This document shows positions 1 to 7,340 of a stretch of 16,755 bases of DNA, piece by piece. The notes beneath the pieces are model-generated. The model saw only the letters and a program-made list of their open reading frames with translations. It ran no database searches and was not told the origin of the DNA. This DNA comes from Longimicrobiaceae bacterium (GTDB lineage: Bacteria; Gemmatimonadota; Gemmatimonadetes; Longimicrobiales; Longimicrobiaceae). The stretch lies in NCBI GenBank assembly GCA_030146875.1, contig JASLAX010000115.1:1-16755 (forward strand), given 5' to 3'. A program made the position numbers and the translations under genes. Every line of letters begins with the position of its first letter. The first letter of the stretch is position 1.

Positions 1-130
1 GGGGCCCCGCCCCACCCGCCCCCCCGGGGGGGCGGGCCGGGGGGGGCGGGGGGGGGGGGGGGGGGGGTTGTGGGGGGGGGGGGGGCCGGCCTGGGGGCGG
101 GGGGGGGGGGCAGCGGGCGGCGGCGGGGCC
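1..130. repeat. G/C homopolymer low-complexity stretch
   Basis: The first 130 bases are almost entirely G and C, with repeated G runs longer than ten and almost no A or T. No plausible gene, promoter or ordered repeat unit is visible. It lies immediately downstream of the HNH gene stop. It could be a real G-rich tract, but a contig-end or polishing artefact is at least as likely. Confidence 0.7.
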
Positions 131-718
131 TCAGTCGGCCGCCGCCGCGTCGCCTTCCTCGCTGCGTGCGTGCTTGCGCAGGGCGTGCAGCACGTCGTCT
201 CCGTAGAACATGGCGACGTACTTCGCCTGCACCTCCGTCACGCGGCGCACCGCCCAGACCAGCTCCACGTAGTTGGGCTCCCGGGGCACGTGCAGCACCT
301 TCAAGCCGCACTCCTCGGGCAGGTGGCTCCCCTTGCGGTTGTTGCAGGTGGAGCAGGCCGTCACGACGTTGTCCCACTCGTTCCCCCCGCCGCGCGAGGT
401 GGGGACCAGGTGGTCGCGCGTCAGGAACTCGCGGGTGCGAAGCTCGTTGCGGTGGCGGCCGCAGTACTGGCAGCGGTAGCCGTCGCGGGCGAAGAGGAAC
501 GTGTTGGTCACCTGGCGGCGGAAGCGCCGGGGCACGTGGACGTACCGCCGCAGCCGGATGACCAGCGGACAGGCGACGCGCTCCCTCTCCGAGCGGAAGA
601 TGCGCGCGTCGTCGGCCTCCAGGATCTCGGCCTTGTCGTCGAAGACCAGCCGGAGCGCCCGCTCCACGGGCAGCATGGTGAGCGGTTCGAACGATGCGTT
701 GAGCGCCAGACACCCCAT
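131..718 (-). CDS. HNH endonuclease family protein
   Basis: This 195-aa protein is a probable nuclease of the HNH superfamily, the stand-alone type that begins with a 'LNASFEPL' segment. A compact HNH domain spans about residues 77-140. It has zinc-binding CxxC pairs at C83/C86 and C122/C125, the core Asp-His at D102/H103, N117, and the terminal CNNRKG segment at 125-130. The start at 718 is chosen because GGAGGT sits 9 nt upstream and the conserved family N-terminus begins there. The frame stays open further upstream, but that part is low-complexity Pro/Arg sequence with no family resemblance. A candidate promoter lies about 330 nt upstream, at 1049-1082, leaving a long structured leader. 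No methyltransferase or specificity partner is adjacent, so a restriction role is not indicated. Substrate is unknown. Fold assignment is firm; biological role is not. Confidence 0.9.
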   Translation of the reverse strand: MGCLALNASFEPLTMLPVERALRLVFDDKAEILEADDARIFRSERERVACPLVIRLRRYVHVPRRFRRQVTNTFLFARDGYRCQYCGRHRNELRTREFLTRDHLVPTSRGGGNEWDNVVTACSTCNNRKGSHLPEECGLKVLHVPREPNYVELVWAVRRVTEVQAKYVAMFYGDDVLHALRKHARSEEGDAAAAD

Positions 719-830
719 GTTCCACCGACCTCCCGGTGACGCGTTCCTGGGTTGCACGTGCCTCCCCTCCCCGGTCGAGCCGCCCGCCGTCATTCCCTCG
801 TCGTCATGCCCCCGGGCTCCTGGAATGGAA

Positions 831-862
831 AGCGCCCATGCGAAGCGGGTCGCATGGGCGCT
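831..862 (-). other. Perfect 13-bp hairpin in HNH gene leader
   Basis: Two arms, AGCGCCCATGCGA (831-843) and its exact reverse complement (850-862), flank a 6-nt loop. On the minus strand the hairpin is followed by TTTCC rather than a full T-tract. It lies 113 nt upstream of the HNH start and inside the leader predicted from the promoter at 1049-1082. It could be an attenuator, the end of a short noncoding RNA, or a binding site. Confidence 0.6.
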
Positions 863-912
863 GTGCGCGGCACGTGCCGGGCGTGGCGATGGGGATGCCG
901 ATGCTCCCCCTC

Positions 913-928
913 GGGGACAGTCGTCCCC
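913..928 (-). other. Short perfect hairpin (6-bp stem, 4-nt loop)
   Basis: GGGGAC at 913-918 pairs with GTCCCC at 923-928 around the loop AGTC. It sits in the same predicted minus-strand leader as the larger hairpin at 831-862. In DNA of this GC content a 6-bp stem alone is weak evidence. It is listed because it helps describe the 456-nt stretch without a gene (719-1174), in which no convincing small gene was seen. Confidence 0.35.
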
Positions 929-1048
929 GTCGCCGTCGCGCGGAACGGCTCGCACGGGCGCGGCTGGCAGCCCGGGACGAGTTCGTGGGGTTGTCGGAAG
1001 GGCAAGCGACGGATCCGTTGCGCGCGGGGGTTCGGACGTACGTTTACC

Positions 1049-1082
1049 TGTCAAGTATGGCGCGTTGCCGGCGGAAAATCAA
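1049..1082 (-). promoter_or_regulatory. Candidate sigma70-type promoter, reading toward HNH gene
   Basis: On the minus strand, TTGATT (1077-1082) and CATACT (1054-1059) are separated by exactly 17 nt, a good match to -35/-10 boxes. An overlapping TTGACA (1049-1054) is a perfect -35 hexamer, but its matching -10 position reads ACCCCC, so the first pair is preferred. Transcription would start near 1047, leaving a leader of about 330 nt before the HNH start codon. Confidence 0.5.
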
Positions 1083-1098
1083 GCTCCCGCGCCCCCCG

Positions 1099-1120
1099 GC
1101 CTCGCCGCCGGCGGGGAGGC
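1099..1120. promoter_or_regulatory. Near-perfect 22-bp palindrome, possible operator
   Basis: The two 11-nt halves (1099-1109 and 1110-1120) are reverse complements except for one G/G pair (1104/1115). The palindrome lies between the minus-strand promoter at 1049-1082 and the plus-strand start at 1175. It could be an operator for either gene. High GC makes chance palindromes commoner, so confidence is low. Confidence 0.25.
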
Positions 1121-1174
1121 TCGGAGCCGGCCCGGAACGCGCCGGCGGAAACACGGTCCACTCCGGAGGCTGCC

Positions 1175-1597
1175 ATGCGCATGAAGCCCTTCCTCACCCT
1201 CGTCCCGCTCCTCCTGTCGTCCGCCGCCGCGGCGCAGCAGGCCGCCCCCCCTCCCGGCGTGATGGTCGTCTCCTCGCAGAAGTGCCGCATGGAGACGATG
1301 GACGAGCTGAACCGCTTCCACCGGGAGGTGTCCGGGCCCATCCTGGACGCCCTGGTGCGCGAGGGGAAGCTGACCGGCTGGGGGGTGCTGGCGCACGCCT
1401 GGGGAGACGAGTGGAACCACGTGGTCTACTACACGGCCCGCGACGAGCCCACCTTCTTCCGCGCCTTCGGCGAGCTGTGGCGCACCCTGCTGCGGCGCCG
1501 CCCCGACGCGGTGCGGACGCTCGCCGGGTGGTGCATGGAGCACCGCGACAACATCTACTCGGTGGTGGTCACCGAGCGCGGCACCCCTCCGCGGTAG
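1175..1597 (+). CDS. Small exported protein of unknown function
   Basis: A 140-aa protein with a clear Sec-type signal peptide: MRMK, a hydrophobic core over residues 6-15, then SSAAAAQQ with likely cleavage near 20-21. The mature part (about 120 aa) carries WGVLAHAWGDEWNHVVYYTA (69-88) followed by a helix ending in LWRTLLRRRPD. This beta-helix pattern resembles dimeric alpha/beta-barrel proteins, but no family could be named. Two cysteines, C37 and C120, bracket the domain and could form a disulfide after export. GGAGG lies 5 nt before the first ATG, and a second ATG follows at 1181. The gene converges on the D-amino-acid oxidase gene with only 6 nt between stop codons, leaving no room for separate terminators. 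No catalytic motif was recognised. Confidence 0.8.
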   Translation: MRMKPFLTLVPLLLSSAAAAQQAAPPPGVMVVSSQKCRMETMDELNRFHREVSGPILDALVREGKLTGWGVLAHAWGDEWNHVVYYTARDEPTFFRAFGELWRTLLRRRPDAVRTLAGWCMEHRDNIYSVVVTERGTPPR

Positions 1598-1603
1598 CGC
1601 AGG

Positions 1604-2605
1604 TCAGGCGCCGGCGAGGCGCGCCACCTCGTCGGCGCACCCCCACGCCAGGGTGAAGCCCGCGCCGCCGTGCCCGTAGTCATGGATCACGGCGCACCCT
1701 CCGCCCACCTCCTCGCGCTCCAGCCGGATCGAGCCGTGGCGGGCCGGCCGCAGCCCCACGCCACGGTCCAGGACGCGCACCCCGGCCAGCCGCGGTTCCA
1801 GCGCCACGCAGCGGGCCAGGATCGCGTCCTCCACCTCCGCGTCCGGGGCTTCGTCCCACGCGTCGTCGTCCGCCGTTCCGCCCAGGATGCAGTCGCCCGC
1901 GCGGGGAAAGACGTACGTCGGCGCCTCCCCCGGCCCCTCCCGCAGCAGGTGGCCCACGCCGGGCACCCTCTCCACCCGCAGCACCCGCCCCCGGCACGGG
2001 TAGACGGCGGCGTCGGCGCAGAGGCGGTGCGAGGCCAGGCCCGCCGCGTTGACCACCACGCGTCCCGGCGCGTACAGCTCCGCGAGGTCCTGCGCCACGC
2101 GCCGCTCGATGCGGACGCCGGCCTCCCGTGCCCGCCCGAGAAGCCAGCGGAGGTGCACGGGCGTGTCGACGAACGGCACCCGCATCCGCACCGCCGCCGT
2201 CGCGCCGTCCGGGAGCGGCACGTCCGCCGGCTCCGTCCCCACGTCCGCGTGCCACACCTCCCGCGGAACCGGCCCGTCGAACCACTCCGTCAGCTCCACC
2301 TCCGACACCCCCGCCGCAGGGTCGGACGAGAGCCGCCGCAGCTCCGCCAGCGTCTCCACCGCCCAGCGGTCGACCAGCGCCCGCGGCTCCGCCCTGTACG
2401 GGTACCAGATCGCCGCCGCGCGCGGGGAGACCGGCCGCGGCGGCCACTCCCCCGCCCCGCGCGGCGGCACCGCGTCCGTCGGCAGGTCCGCCGCCACGAT
2501 CGTGACGGGGAGCCCCGCGTCCCGCAGCCGGATCGCCGCGGCCAGGCCGATCACGCCCGCGCCCAGGACCACGGCCTCGCGGGGACGGGTGGAGGAGTCG
2601 CTCAT
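1604..2605 (-). CDS. D-amino-acid oxidase (FAD-dependent, DAO family)
   Basis: A 333-aa flavoenzyme predicted to oxidise D-amino acids to 2-oxo acids, ammonia and hydrogen peroxide. The N-terminal dinucleotide fold has GAGVIG at 15-20. AAAIWYPY at 63-70 matches the conserved segment near the FAD in D-amino-acid oxidases. The substrate-site candidates are Y231 (TYVFP) and R286 (GLRPARHGSIRLERE), equivalent to the pig enzyme's Y228 and R283. The C-terminus VIHDYGHGGAGFTLAWGCADEVARL is the DAO signature. Length is close to the usual 340-350 residues. The ATG at 2605 is chosen because the fold begins shortly after it; upstream codons in the frame are Pro/Arg-rich noise. No clear ribosome binding site precedes it. 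No signal peptide is present, so it is cytoplasmic. Activity on other D-substrates or on glycine cannot be excluded. Confidence 0.93.
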   Translation of the reverse strand: MSDSSTRPREAVVLGAGVIGLAAAIRLRDAGLPVTIVAADLPTDAVPPRGAGEWPPRPVSPRAAAIWYPYRAEPRALVDRWAVETLAELRRLSSDPAAGVSEVELTEWFDGPVPREVWHADVGTEPADVPLPDGATAAVRMRVPFVDTPVHLRWLLGRAREAGVRIERRVAQDLAELYAPGRVVVNAAGLASHRLCADAAVYPCRGRVLRVERVPGVGHLLREGPGEAPTYVFPRAGDCILGGTADDDAWDEAPDAEVEDAILARCVALEPRLAGVRVLDRGVGLRPARHGSIRLEREEVGGGCAVIHDYGHGGAGFTLAWGCADEVARLAGA

Positions 2606-2699
2606 CGGGGTGCTCGGATGCGGAGGAGGGGACGGAGGACGCGTCGCGCGCGAGGGGCGCGGACGGTCCCGCGGACGTCGACGGCCTGGCGGCGCAGAA

Positions 2700-2831
2700 G
2701 TGGAGGGCAGCAACGACCTGATCGAGATCTACCCGTCGGGCACGACGGGGCTGGGGAGGAGCGACCGGATGACCCTGCAGGTGGGCCGCACCCAAGTGAA
2801 GCTCGTGGAGGCGTACGAGAGCGAGCACTGA
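2700..2831 (+). pseudogene. Possible small ORF or C-terminal gene remnant
   Basis: From a GTG at 2700 to a TGA ending at 2831 lies a 43-residue frame. Its third codon positions are almost all G or C, and its composition is balanced and protein-like, ending in TQVKLVEAYESEH. An internal ATG at 2769 has GGGGAGGA 8 nt upstream, which would give a 20-aa peptide. Upstream of 2700 the frame becomes Gly/Arg-rich noise and then runs antisense to the oxidase gene. It may be a decayed gene end, a real small protein, or chance. No family was recognised. Confidence 0.3.
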
Positions 2832-2852
2832 CGCCGCGGGCGGGGTGGGGCG

Positions 2853-2876
2853 GCGGAGAGCCGTCCCACTCTCCGC
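2853..2876 (-). terminator. Perfect 8-bp hairpin directly after priA stop
   Basis: GCGGAGAG (2853-2860) pairs with CTCTCCGC (2869-2876) around an 8-nt loop. The right arm abuts the priA stop codon (2877-2879), and the hairpin also follows the plus-strand frame ending at 2831. There is no T-tract on either strand, so it is at best a non-canonical or bidirectional terminator, or it protects the 3' end. Confidence 0.4.
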
Positions 2877-5354
2877 TCACAGGAGCTGCACGGGGTCGCG
2901 GTCCAGCGCCACGCGCAGGTCGGCCTTCCCGGCGGGAACCTCGAACTTCTCGTGGAAGTACCGCATCACCTCGCCCAGCAGCTTCGCGCTCTCCGCCCGC
3001 ACCAGCAGGTGCCACCGCCAGCGGCCGCGCAGGCGGTCGATGGGGCACGGCGCCGGGCCGACCAGCGTCACGTCCGCGACCCCCCGCGCCTCGACCAGCC
3101 CGCTCAGCCACGCCGCCGCGGCCTCCGCCGCCTCCTGCACCGGCGTCTCCTCCGTTCCGCTGACGACCACGTTGACGAGGCGGCAGTGCGGCGGGTACGA
3201 CGGCTGCCGCCGCGACTCCAGCTCGCGCTCCGCGAAGCCGACGAAGTCGTGGTCGGTCGCGCAGATCACCGCGTAGTGCTGCGGGAGCGCCGTCTGGATG
3301 AAGACCTCCCCGCCCTTCGGCCCCCGCCCCGCCCGCCCCGCGACCTGCGTCAGGAGCTGGAAGGTGCGCTCCGTGGCTCGGAAGTCGGGGAGGTTGATCC
3401 CCGTGTCCGCGTTGATGACCCCGACGAGGGTGACGTTGGCGAAGTCGAGCCCCTTGGCGATCATCTGCGTGCCCAGCAGGATGTCCACCTCGCCCCGCTC
3501 CACGCGGCCCAGGATCTCGTGGTGCGCCCAGCGCGCGCCGGTGGTGTCCACGTCCATCCGCGCCAGGCGGGCGGACGGGAACGCCTCGCCCACGGCGCGC
3601 TCCACCTGCTCCGTCCCCACGCCGCGGAAGGAGAGGTCGTTGGACCCGCACGCGGAGCAGCGCTGCGGCGCCTCCTCCTCGTGCAGGCAGTAGTGGCAGG
3701 TGAGCCGCGCGCGCCGGCGGTGGTACGTGAGCGAGACGTTGCACTCGGGGCAGTGCCACACGAGCCCGCACTCGCGGCACTGCACGAACGTGGCGTACCC
3801 GCGCCGGTTGAGGAGGAGGATGGTCTGCTCGCCCTTGCGGATGCGCGCGTGCACCGCCTCCACCAGCGCGTCGGCCAGGATGGTGGGCGAGCGCTCCTGC
3901 AGCGGCCCGGTGGAGGACGCCTGCCGCTTGCGCTCGGCGCGCAGGTCCACCACGCGGATGGGCGGCATCGGCTGCCCGCCCACGCGCTCCGGAAGCTCCA
4001 GCAGGCGGTACTTCCCGGACCGGGCGTTCGACCAGCTCTCCAGCGAGGGCGTCGCGGAGCCCAGCAGGCAGACGGCGCCCTCCATCCGGGCCCGGACGAC
4101 GGCCACCTCGCGCGCGTGGTAGCGCGGCGCCTCGCCCTGCTTGTACGAGCCCTCGTGCTCCTCGTCCACCACGATCGCGCCCAGGTCGGGCAGCGGCGCG
4201 AACACCGCGGAGCGCGCGCCCACCACGATGCGCTTCTCCCCCGTGCGCAGCGAGCGCCACTCGTCGTACCGCTCCCCGTCGGAGAGCGCGGAGTGGAGGA
4301 CGGCCACCCGGTCCCCGAACACGGCCTTGAAGCGCCCCACCGTCTGCGGCGTGAGCGCGATCTCGGGCACCAGCACGATGGCCGTGCGCCCCTGCCGCTC
4401 CACCACCTCGCGCAGCAGCTCGATGTAGACCAGCGTCTTCCCGGAGCCGGTGACCCCGCGCAGCAGGAAGGTGCCGGGCTCCGGCGTCCGCGACGCCTCC
4501 ACGAGGGAAGCGATGACGCCCGCCTGCGCCCGTGTGGGGCGGAGCGCGGGCGCGGGGCGCACGTCGATCCGCGCATACGGGTCGCGGGGGACCTCCTCCT
4601 CCTCGAACTCCGCCAGCCCTTTCTCCGCGAGCGCGTTCAGGACCGGGTACGAGAAGTTGAGCGCCCCGGTCAGGTGCCCCACGTCCAGCTTGCCGCCGGC
4701 GTCCTCGACGGTCTCGTACGCCTCGCGCTGCCGCCTGGCGCGCCCGAAGAGCGTCTCGCGCTCCGTGAGCGACGGAAGCTCGCGGGTGATGCGCAGGACG
4801 CGGCGGGTGCGCACGGCGGGTGCGGTGCGCGGGGGCTCGGTGTCCACCCGCACGCGACCCGCCGCCTCCAGCCGGCGGATGCTGGGCCACCAGACGCGGT
4901 CGCCCAGCTCGCGGCGCAGGCGCGCGACCGGCTGCGGGCCGTCCTTGCCGCCCAGCCAGGTCAGCACGCGCTCGTCCTGCGGCGTCAGCCCCTCGGAGGG
5001 CCCTTCCGCGTCGAGGAGGACGACGTGCTCGGTGGAGGAGTCGGAGAGGCCGGCGGGCAGGGCCGTGCGCAGCACCTGGCCGAGCGGGGCCAGGTAGTAG
5101 TCCGCGATCCAGCGGCCCAGGGCCAGGATGGTGGGCGTGGCGGAGGGCTCCACGTCCAGCACGCCGTGGATGGCCTTCGTCCTGCCCTTCGCCGGCTCGC
5201 CCTGGGCGACGCGGTCGATCCAGCCGATTCGCTCGCGCGGGCCGAACGGCACCAGCACGCGCATCCCCGGGCGGGCGGCGGCGGCCAGCTCGTCGGGAAC
5301 GCGGTAGGTGAAGGTCCGCGGGATGGGGAGCGGGATGGCGACCTGGACCAGCAT
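2877..5354 (-). CDS. priA: Primosomal protein N' (replication restart helicase PriA)
   Basis: An 825-aa superfamily-2 3'-to-5' DNA helicase that recognises stalled forks and D-loops and reloads the replicative helicase. The N-terminal DNA-binding region starts at LVQVAIPLPIPRTFTYRVP. Walker A GVTGSGKT is at 300-307 and the Walker B DEEH box at 397-400, followed by GSATPSLES at 432-440. Eight cysteines (C526, C529, C535, C538, C553, C556, C566, C569) form the two zinc sites typical of PriA. GTQMIAKGLDF and QVAGRAGRG (670-678) are helicase motifs V and VI. The length is somewhat above the 730-aa E. coli protein. The start lies 13 nt after the epimerase stop, so the two are probably co-transcribed. 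No Shine-Dalgarno sequence is visible, and translational coupling is plausible. All key residues are intact. Confidence 0.97.
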   Translation of the reverse strand: MLVQVAIPLPIPRTFTYRVPDELAAAARPGMRVLVPFGPRERIGWIDRVAQGEPAKGRTKAIHGVLDVEPSATPTILALGRWIADYYLAPLGQVLRTALPAGLSDSSTEHVVLLDAEGPSEGLTPQDERVLTWLGGKDGPQPVARLRRELGDRVWWPSIRRLEAAGRVRVDTEPPRTAPAVRTRRVLRITRELPSLTERETLFGRARRQREAYETVEDAGGKLDVGHLTGALNFSYPVLNALAEKGLAEFEEEEVPRDPYARIDVRPAPALRPTRAQAGVIASLVEASRTPEPGTFLLRGVTGSGKTLVYIELLREVVERQGRTAIVLVPEIALTPQTVGRFKAVFGDRVAVLHSALSDGERYDEWRSLRTGEKRIVVGARSAVFAPLPDLGAIVVDEEHEGSYKQGEAPRYHAREVAVVRARMEGAVCLLGSATPSLESWSNARSGKYRLLELPERVGGQPMPPIRVVDLRAERKRQASSTGPLQERSPTILADALVEAVHARIRKGEQTILLLNRRGYATFVQCRECGLVWHCPECNVSLTYHRRRARLTCHYCLHEEEAPQRCSACGSNDLSFRGVGTEQVERAVGEAFPSARLARMDVDTTGARWAHHEILGRVERGEVDILLGTQMIAKGLDFANVTLVGVINADTGINLPDFRATERTFQLLTQVAGRAGRGPKGGEVFIQTALPQHYAVICATDHDFVGFAERELESRRQPSYPPHCRLVNVVVSGTEETPVQEAAEAAAAWLSGLVEARGVADVTLVGPAPCPIDRLRGRWRWHLLVRAESAKLLGEVMRYFHEKFEVPAGKADLRVALDRDPVQLL

Positions 5355-5367
5355 GCGCGGTGGGGCG

Positions 5368-6399
5368 TCAGGCGGGAGCGCGCGAGACCCCGAGCCCCGG
5401 CTCCGCGTTCAGGCGCAGCGCCCCGTCGGGGCCGATGCCCGGGCCGGCGAAGGGGTCGTTCGCCAGCAGGGCCGCGCCGTCCAGGTCCACCCAGTCCACC
5501 AGCGGGGCGAGCTGCGCCGCCGCGGCGATCCCGAGCGTCGTCTCCACCATGCAGCCCAGCATCACCTGCATGCCGTGGACGCGGGCGGCGTGGACGATCC
5601 GCACCGCCTCGCGGAGCGATCCGCACTTGGCGAGCTTGACGTTCACGCCGTCCACCGCCCCCACCAGCTTCGCCACGTCCGCGGCCGTCTCGCACGACTC
5701 GTCCGCGACGAGCGGCAGGGGGGAGGCGCGGCGCACGGCGCGCAGGCCGTCGATGTCGTCCTTGGGCAGCGGCTGCTCGACGAGCTCGACCCCGTACTCC
5801 GCCAGCATGGGGAGCGCGCGGATTGCCTCCTTCGCCGTCCACGCGGTGTTGGCGTCCACGCGCAGGACCTTGCCGGGGGCCTCGTCGCGGACCAGGCGCA
5901 GGATCTCCTCGTCGCGGCCGGTCCCCACCTTCAGCTTCAGGATGGAGTACGACGCCGCCTCGCGCACCTTCCGGCGCATCACCTCGGGCGTGTCGATGCC
6001 GATGGTGAAGGAGGAGACGGGGGCGACGGGGTCGAGCCCCCACATCTTCCACACCGGGACCCCCAGCCGCTTCCCCACCAGGTCGTGCAGCGCCGCCGAG
6101 ACCGCCGAGCGCGCCGCCGGGTTCCGCCCTATGGCGAGCTTCAGCGCGGCCTCGATCCGCTCCAGGGCGAACGGATCGTCCTCGCCCTCCAGCACCTGGG
6201 CGTAGCGCGGGAGCACGGCCGCGACCGTCTCCGCCGTCTCGCCGTAGAAGGGCGTCGCGGCGGCCTCGCCCCACCCCTCGTTCCCCTCCCCGTCGCGGAC
6301 GCGAACCCACACGGAGCGCCGCGCGGCATGGTCCTTCTGCCGCGCGATGTGGAACGCATGCTTGGTGTGGAGGTCGACGACGTCGAATTCGAGGCGCAT
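5368..6399 (-). CDS. Dipeptide epimerase (L-Ala-D/L-Glu epimerase, enolase superfamily)
   Basis: A 343-aa member of the muconate lactonizing enzyme subgroup of the enolase superfamily, predicted to epimerise the second residue of dipeptides such as L-Ala-D-Glu released from peptidoglycan. The barrel shows the acid/base lysines K155 and K157 (LKLKVG), metal ligands D182 (VDAN), E208 (VEQP) and D233 (ADES), and the opposing base K255 (VNVKLAKCG). A D305-L-D307 motif near the C-terminus matches the dipeptide-ammonium binding pair of characterised Ala-Glu epimerases. The ATG at 6399 is chosen because the capping domain begins there (MRLEFDVVDLHTKHAFHIAR); codons further upstream run through the repeat region. 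No strong ribosome binding site is seen. It heads a likely two-gene unit with priA. A different dipeptide specificity is possible. Confidence 0.93.
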   Translation of the reverse strand: MRLEFDVVDLHTKHAFHIARQKDHAARRSVWVRVRDGEGNEGWGEAAATPFYGETAETVAAVLPRYAQVLEGEDDPFALERIEAALKLAIGRNPAARSAVSAALHDLVGKRLGVPVWKMWGLDPVAPVSSFTIGIDTPEVMRRKVREAASYSILKLKVGTGRDEEILRLVRDEAPGKVLRVDANTAWTAKEAIRALPMLAEYGVELVEQPLPKDDIDGLRAVRRASPLPLVADESCETAADVAKLVGAVDGVNVKLAKCGSLREAVRIVHAARVHGMQVMLGCMVETTLGIAAAAQLAPLVDWVDLDGAALLANDPFAGPGIGPDGALRLNAEPGLGVSRAPA

Positions 6400-6442
6400 C
6401 GCGGCCGTGGTGCGGGGTGAACCGACGAGCCGGCCTCTCACC

Positions 6443-6531
6443 GGCGGTTGAAACCGCTGCAACGACGACACGAAGCCTGCCTTCGCAGGCTGACGTGCGG
6501 GCGGTGCGCCCGCGGGGCCGTCGGACGCGAC
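6443..6531 (+). repeat. Structured dispersed repeat, copy 1 (89 nt)
   Basis: This is the first of two copies in the window; the other is at 15141-15229. The first 50 nt match copy 2 at 46 positions, and the last 12 nt (GTCGGACGCGAC) match at 11, with identical total length. Three hairpins are visible: GCGGT/ACCGC with loop TGAA (6444-6457), AGCCTGC/GCAGGCT with loop CTTC (6474-6491), and GCGGGCG/CGCCCGC with loop GTG (6497-6513). It lies 44 nt upstream of the epimerase start codon. It looks like a REP-type element. Confidence 0.8.
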
Positions 6532-6570
6532 AGGCTTCGGTGGGTCGGCGGGCGACCCCTCACTCCCGGG

Positions 6571-6592
6571 CCCTCCCCACGGAGGGGGAGGG
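6571..6592. repeat. Inverted repeat, CCCTCCCC/GGGGAGGG
   Basis: An 8-bp stem (6571-6578 with 6585-6592) encloses a 6-nt loop, preceded by a C-rich run of the type ACCCCTCACTCCCGGG. It lies 55 nt downstream of the GvpL/F-like stop codon, so it could terminate that operon on the minus strand, although no T-tract follows. It may also belong to a dispersed repeat family. The rest of 6532-6647 shows nothing else. Confidence 0.45.
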
Positions 6593-6647
6593 GTGACGGT
6601 GGTCGGCAGGGTGAGGCGCGTTCGTCTCCTCCGGTGTCCCGCGGCCT

Positions 6648-7340
6648 CTACCCGTGCATCGACACGAAGTCGTACGGGGGCCAGGGCCCGGTCAGGTCCA
6701 TCTCCAGCGCGGCGTTCAGGTGGGCCAGGTCCTCCACCTTGGAGCGGAAGGCGCTGGAGGAGGCGCGGTCCACCAGGAAGGCGGCGCTCAGGATGCGGCG
6801 GCCGCTCTTGGGGAACGGGACGGCCGACGCGGAGAGGCGGCGCAGCTCGGCGTAGACGTGCGTGACCAGGTCCAGCGCGAACGTCTCGGCCAGGGCGTTG
6901 TCCACCACCATCACGTGCAGGCGGAACTCCCAGCGCCCCTCCACCATCGCCAGGGCGCCCTTCAGCAGCGCGTACGACTCGGTGAGGAAGCGCACCACCT
7001 CGGCGTCGGACGCGAACAGCACGCCCGCGGGCGCCGGCGCGATGGTGCCGCGCAGCAGGGCGCGGTGCACCTCCCAGTGGCGGGCGGCGACCTCCTCCGG
7101 GTCGGTCTCCCTGCCCGCGGGCGGCGGCACGGAGAGCAGCGCGGAGAGGTCGCGGTACGTCACCAGCCGCACCCGCAGCGACGCATCGGCCGCGTCCCAG
7201 CCCTCCGGCACGTCCGCGCCCGAGGGCACGACCCCCAGCAGCGCGCTGGGCACGGCCTCCGCGGCGCCGTCCCCCGGCGGGACGGGAGCGGTGGCGGCGT
7301 GCTCGGTCGCGACGGGGGCGTCCTGCTCCACCTCGTTCAC
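6648..7340 (-). CDS. GvpL/GvpF-family protein
   Basis: A 230-aa protein of the GvpL/GvpF family, whose best-known members are accessory or minor structural proteins in gas vesicle assembly. Residues 1-30 are a low-complexity Ala/Pro/Glu tail. The domain then runs to the C-terminus. HWEVHRALLRGTIAPAPAGVLFASDAEVVRFL (88-119) corresponds to the family's HxxVvxxl..PlrfG segment, GRWEFRLHVMV (135-145) to the central strand, and the hallmark LTGPWPPYDFV is at 216-226. The GTG start at 7340 overlaps the peptidase stop by four bases (GTGA), implying translational coupling. No gvpA, gvpN or other gas vesicle gene is in the window, so the role here is probably not classic flotation. Family membership is firm; function is open. 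Confidence 0.85.
   Translation of the reverse strand: MNEVEQDAPVATEHAATAPVPPGDGAAEAVPSALLGVVPSGADVPEGWDAADASLRVRLVTYRDLSALLSVPPPAGRETDPEEVAARHWEVHRALLRGTIAPAPAGVLFASDAEVVRFLTESYALLKGALAMVEGRWEFRLHVMVVDNALAETFALDLVTHVYAELRRLSASAVPFPKSGRRILSAAFLVDRASSSAFRSKVEDLAHLNAALEMDLTGPWPPYDFVSMHG

Noticed and set aside
680..696. GGTTCGAA motif resembling a tRNA T-arm
   Set aside because: It lies inside the HNH coding sequence, and no acceptor stem or anticodon arm can be folded around it.
719..1054. N-terminal extension of the HNH protein by 112 residues
   Set aside because: The extension is Pro/Arg/Ala noise, spans the hairpins, and a strong ribosome binding site precedes the start at 718.
2952..5639. 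An 895-codon plus-strand open frame opposite priA
   Set aside because: The minus strand encodes a complete PriA with all motifs, and the opposite translation has no domain-like pattern.
6443..6531. A CRISPR repeat, because of the GAAAC-containing repeated motif
   Set aside because: Only one unit occurs at each of two distant sites, with no spacers in between and no cas genes. It behaves as a dispersed element.
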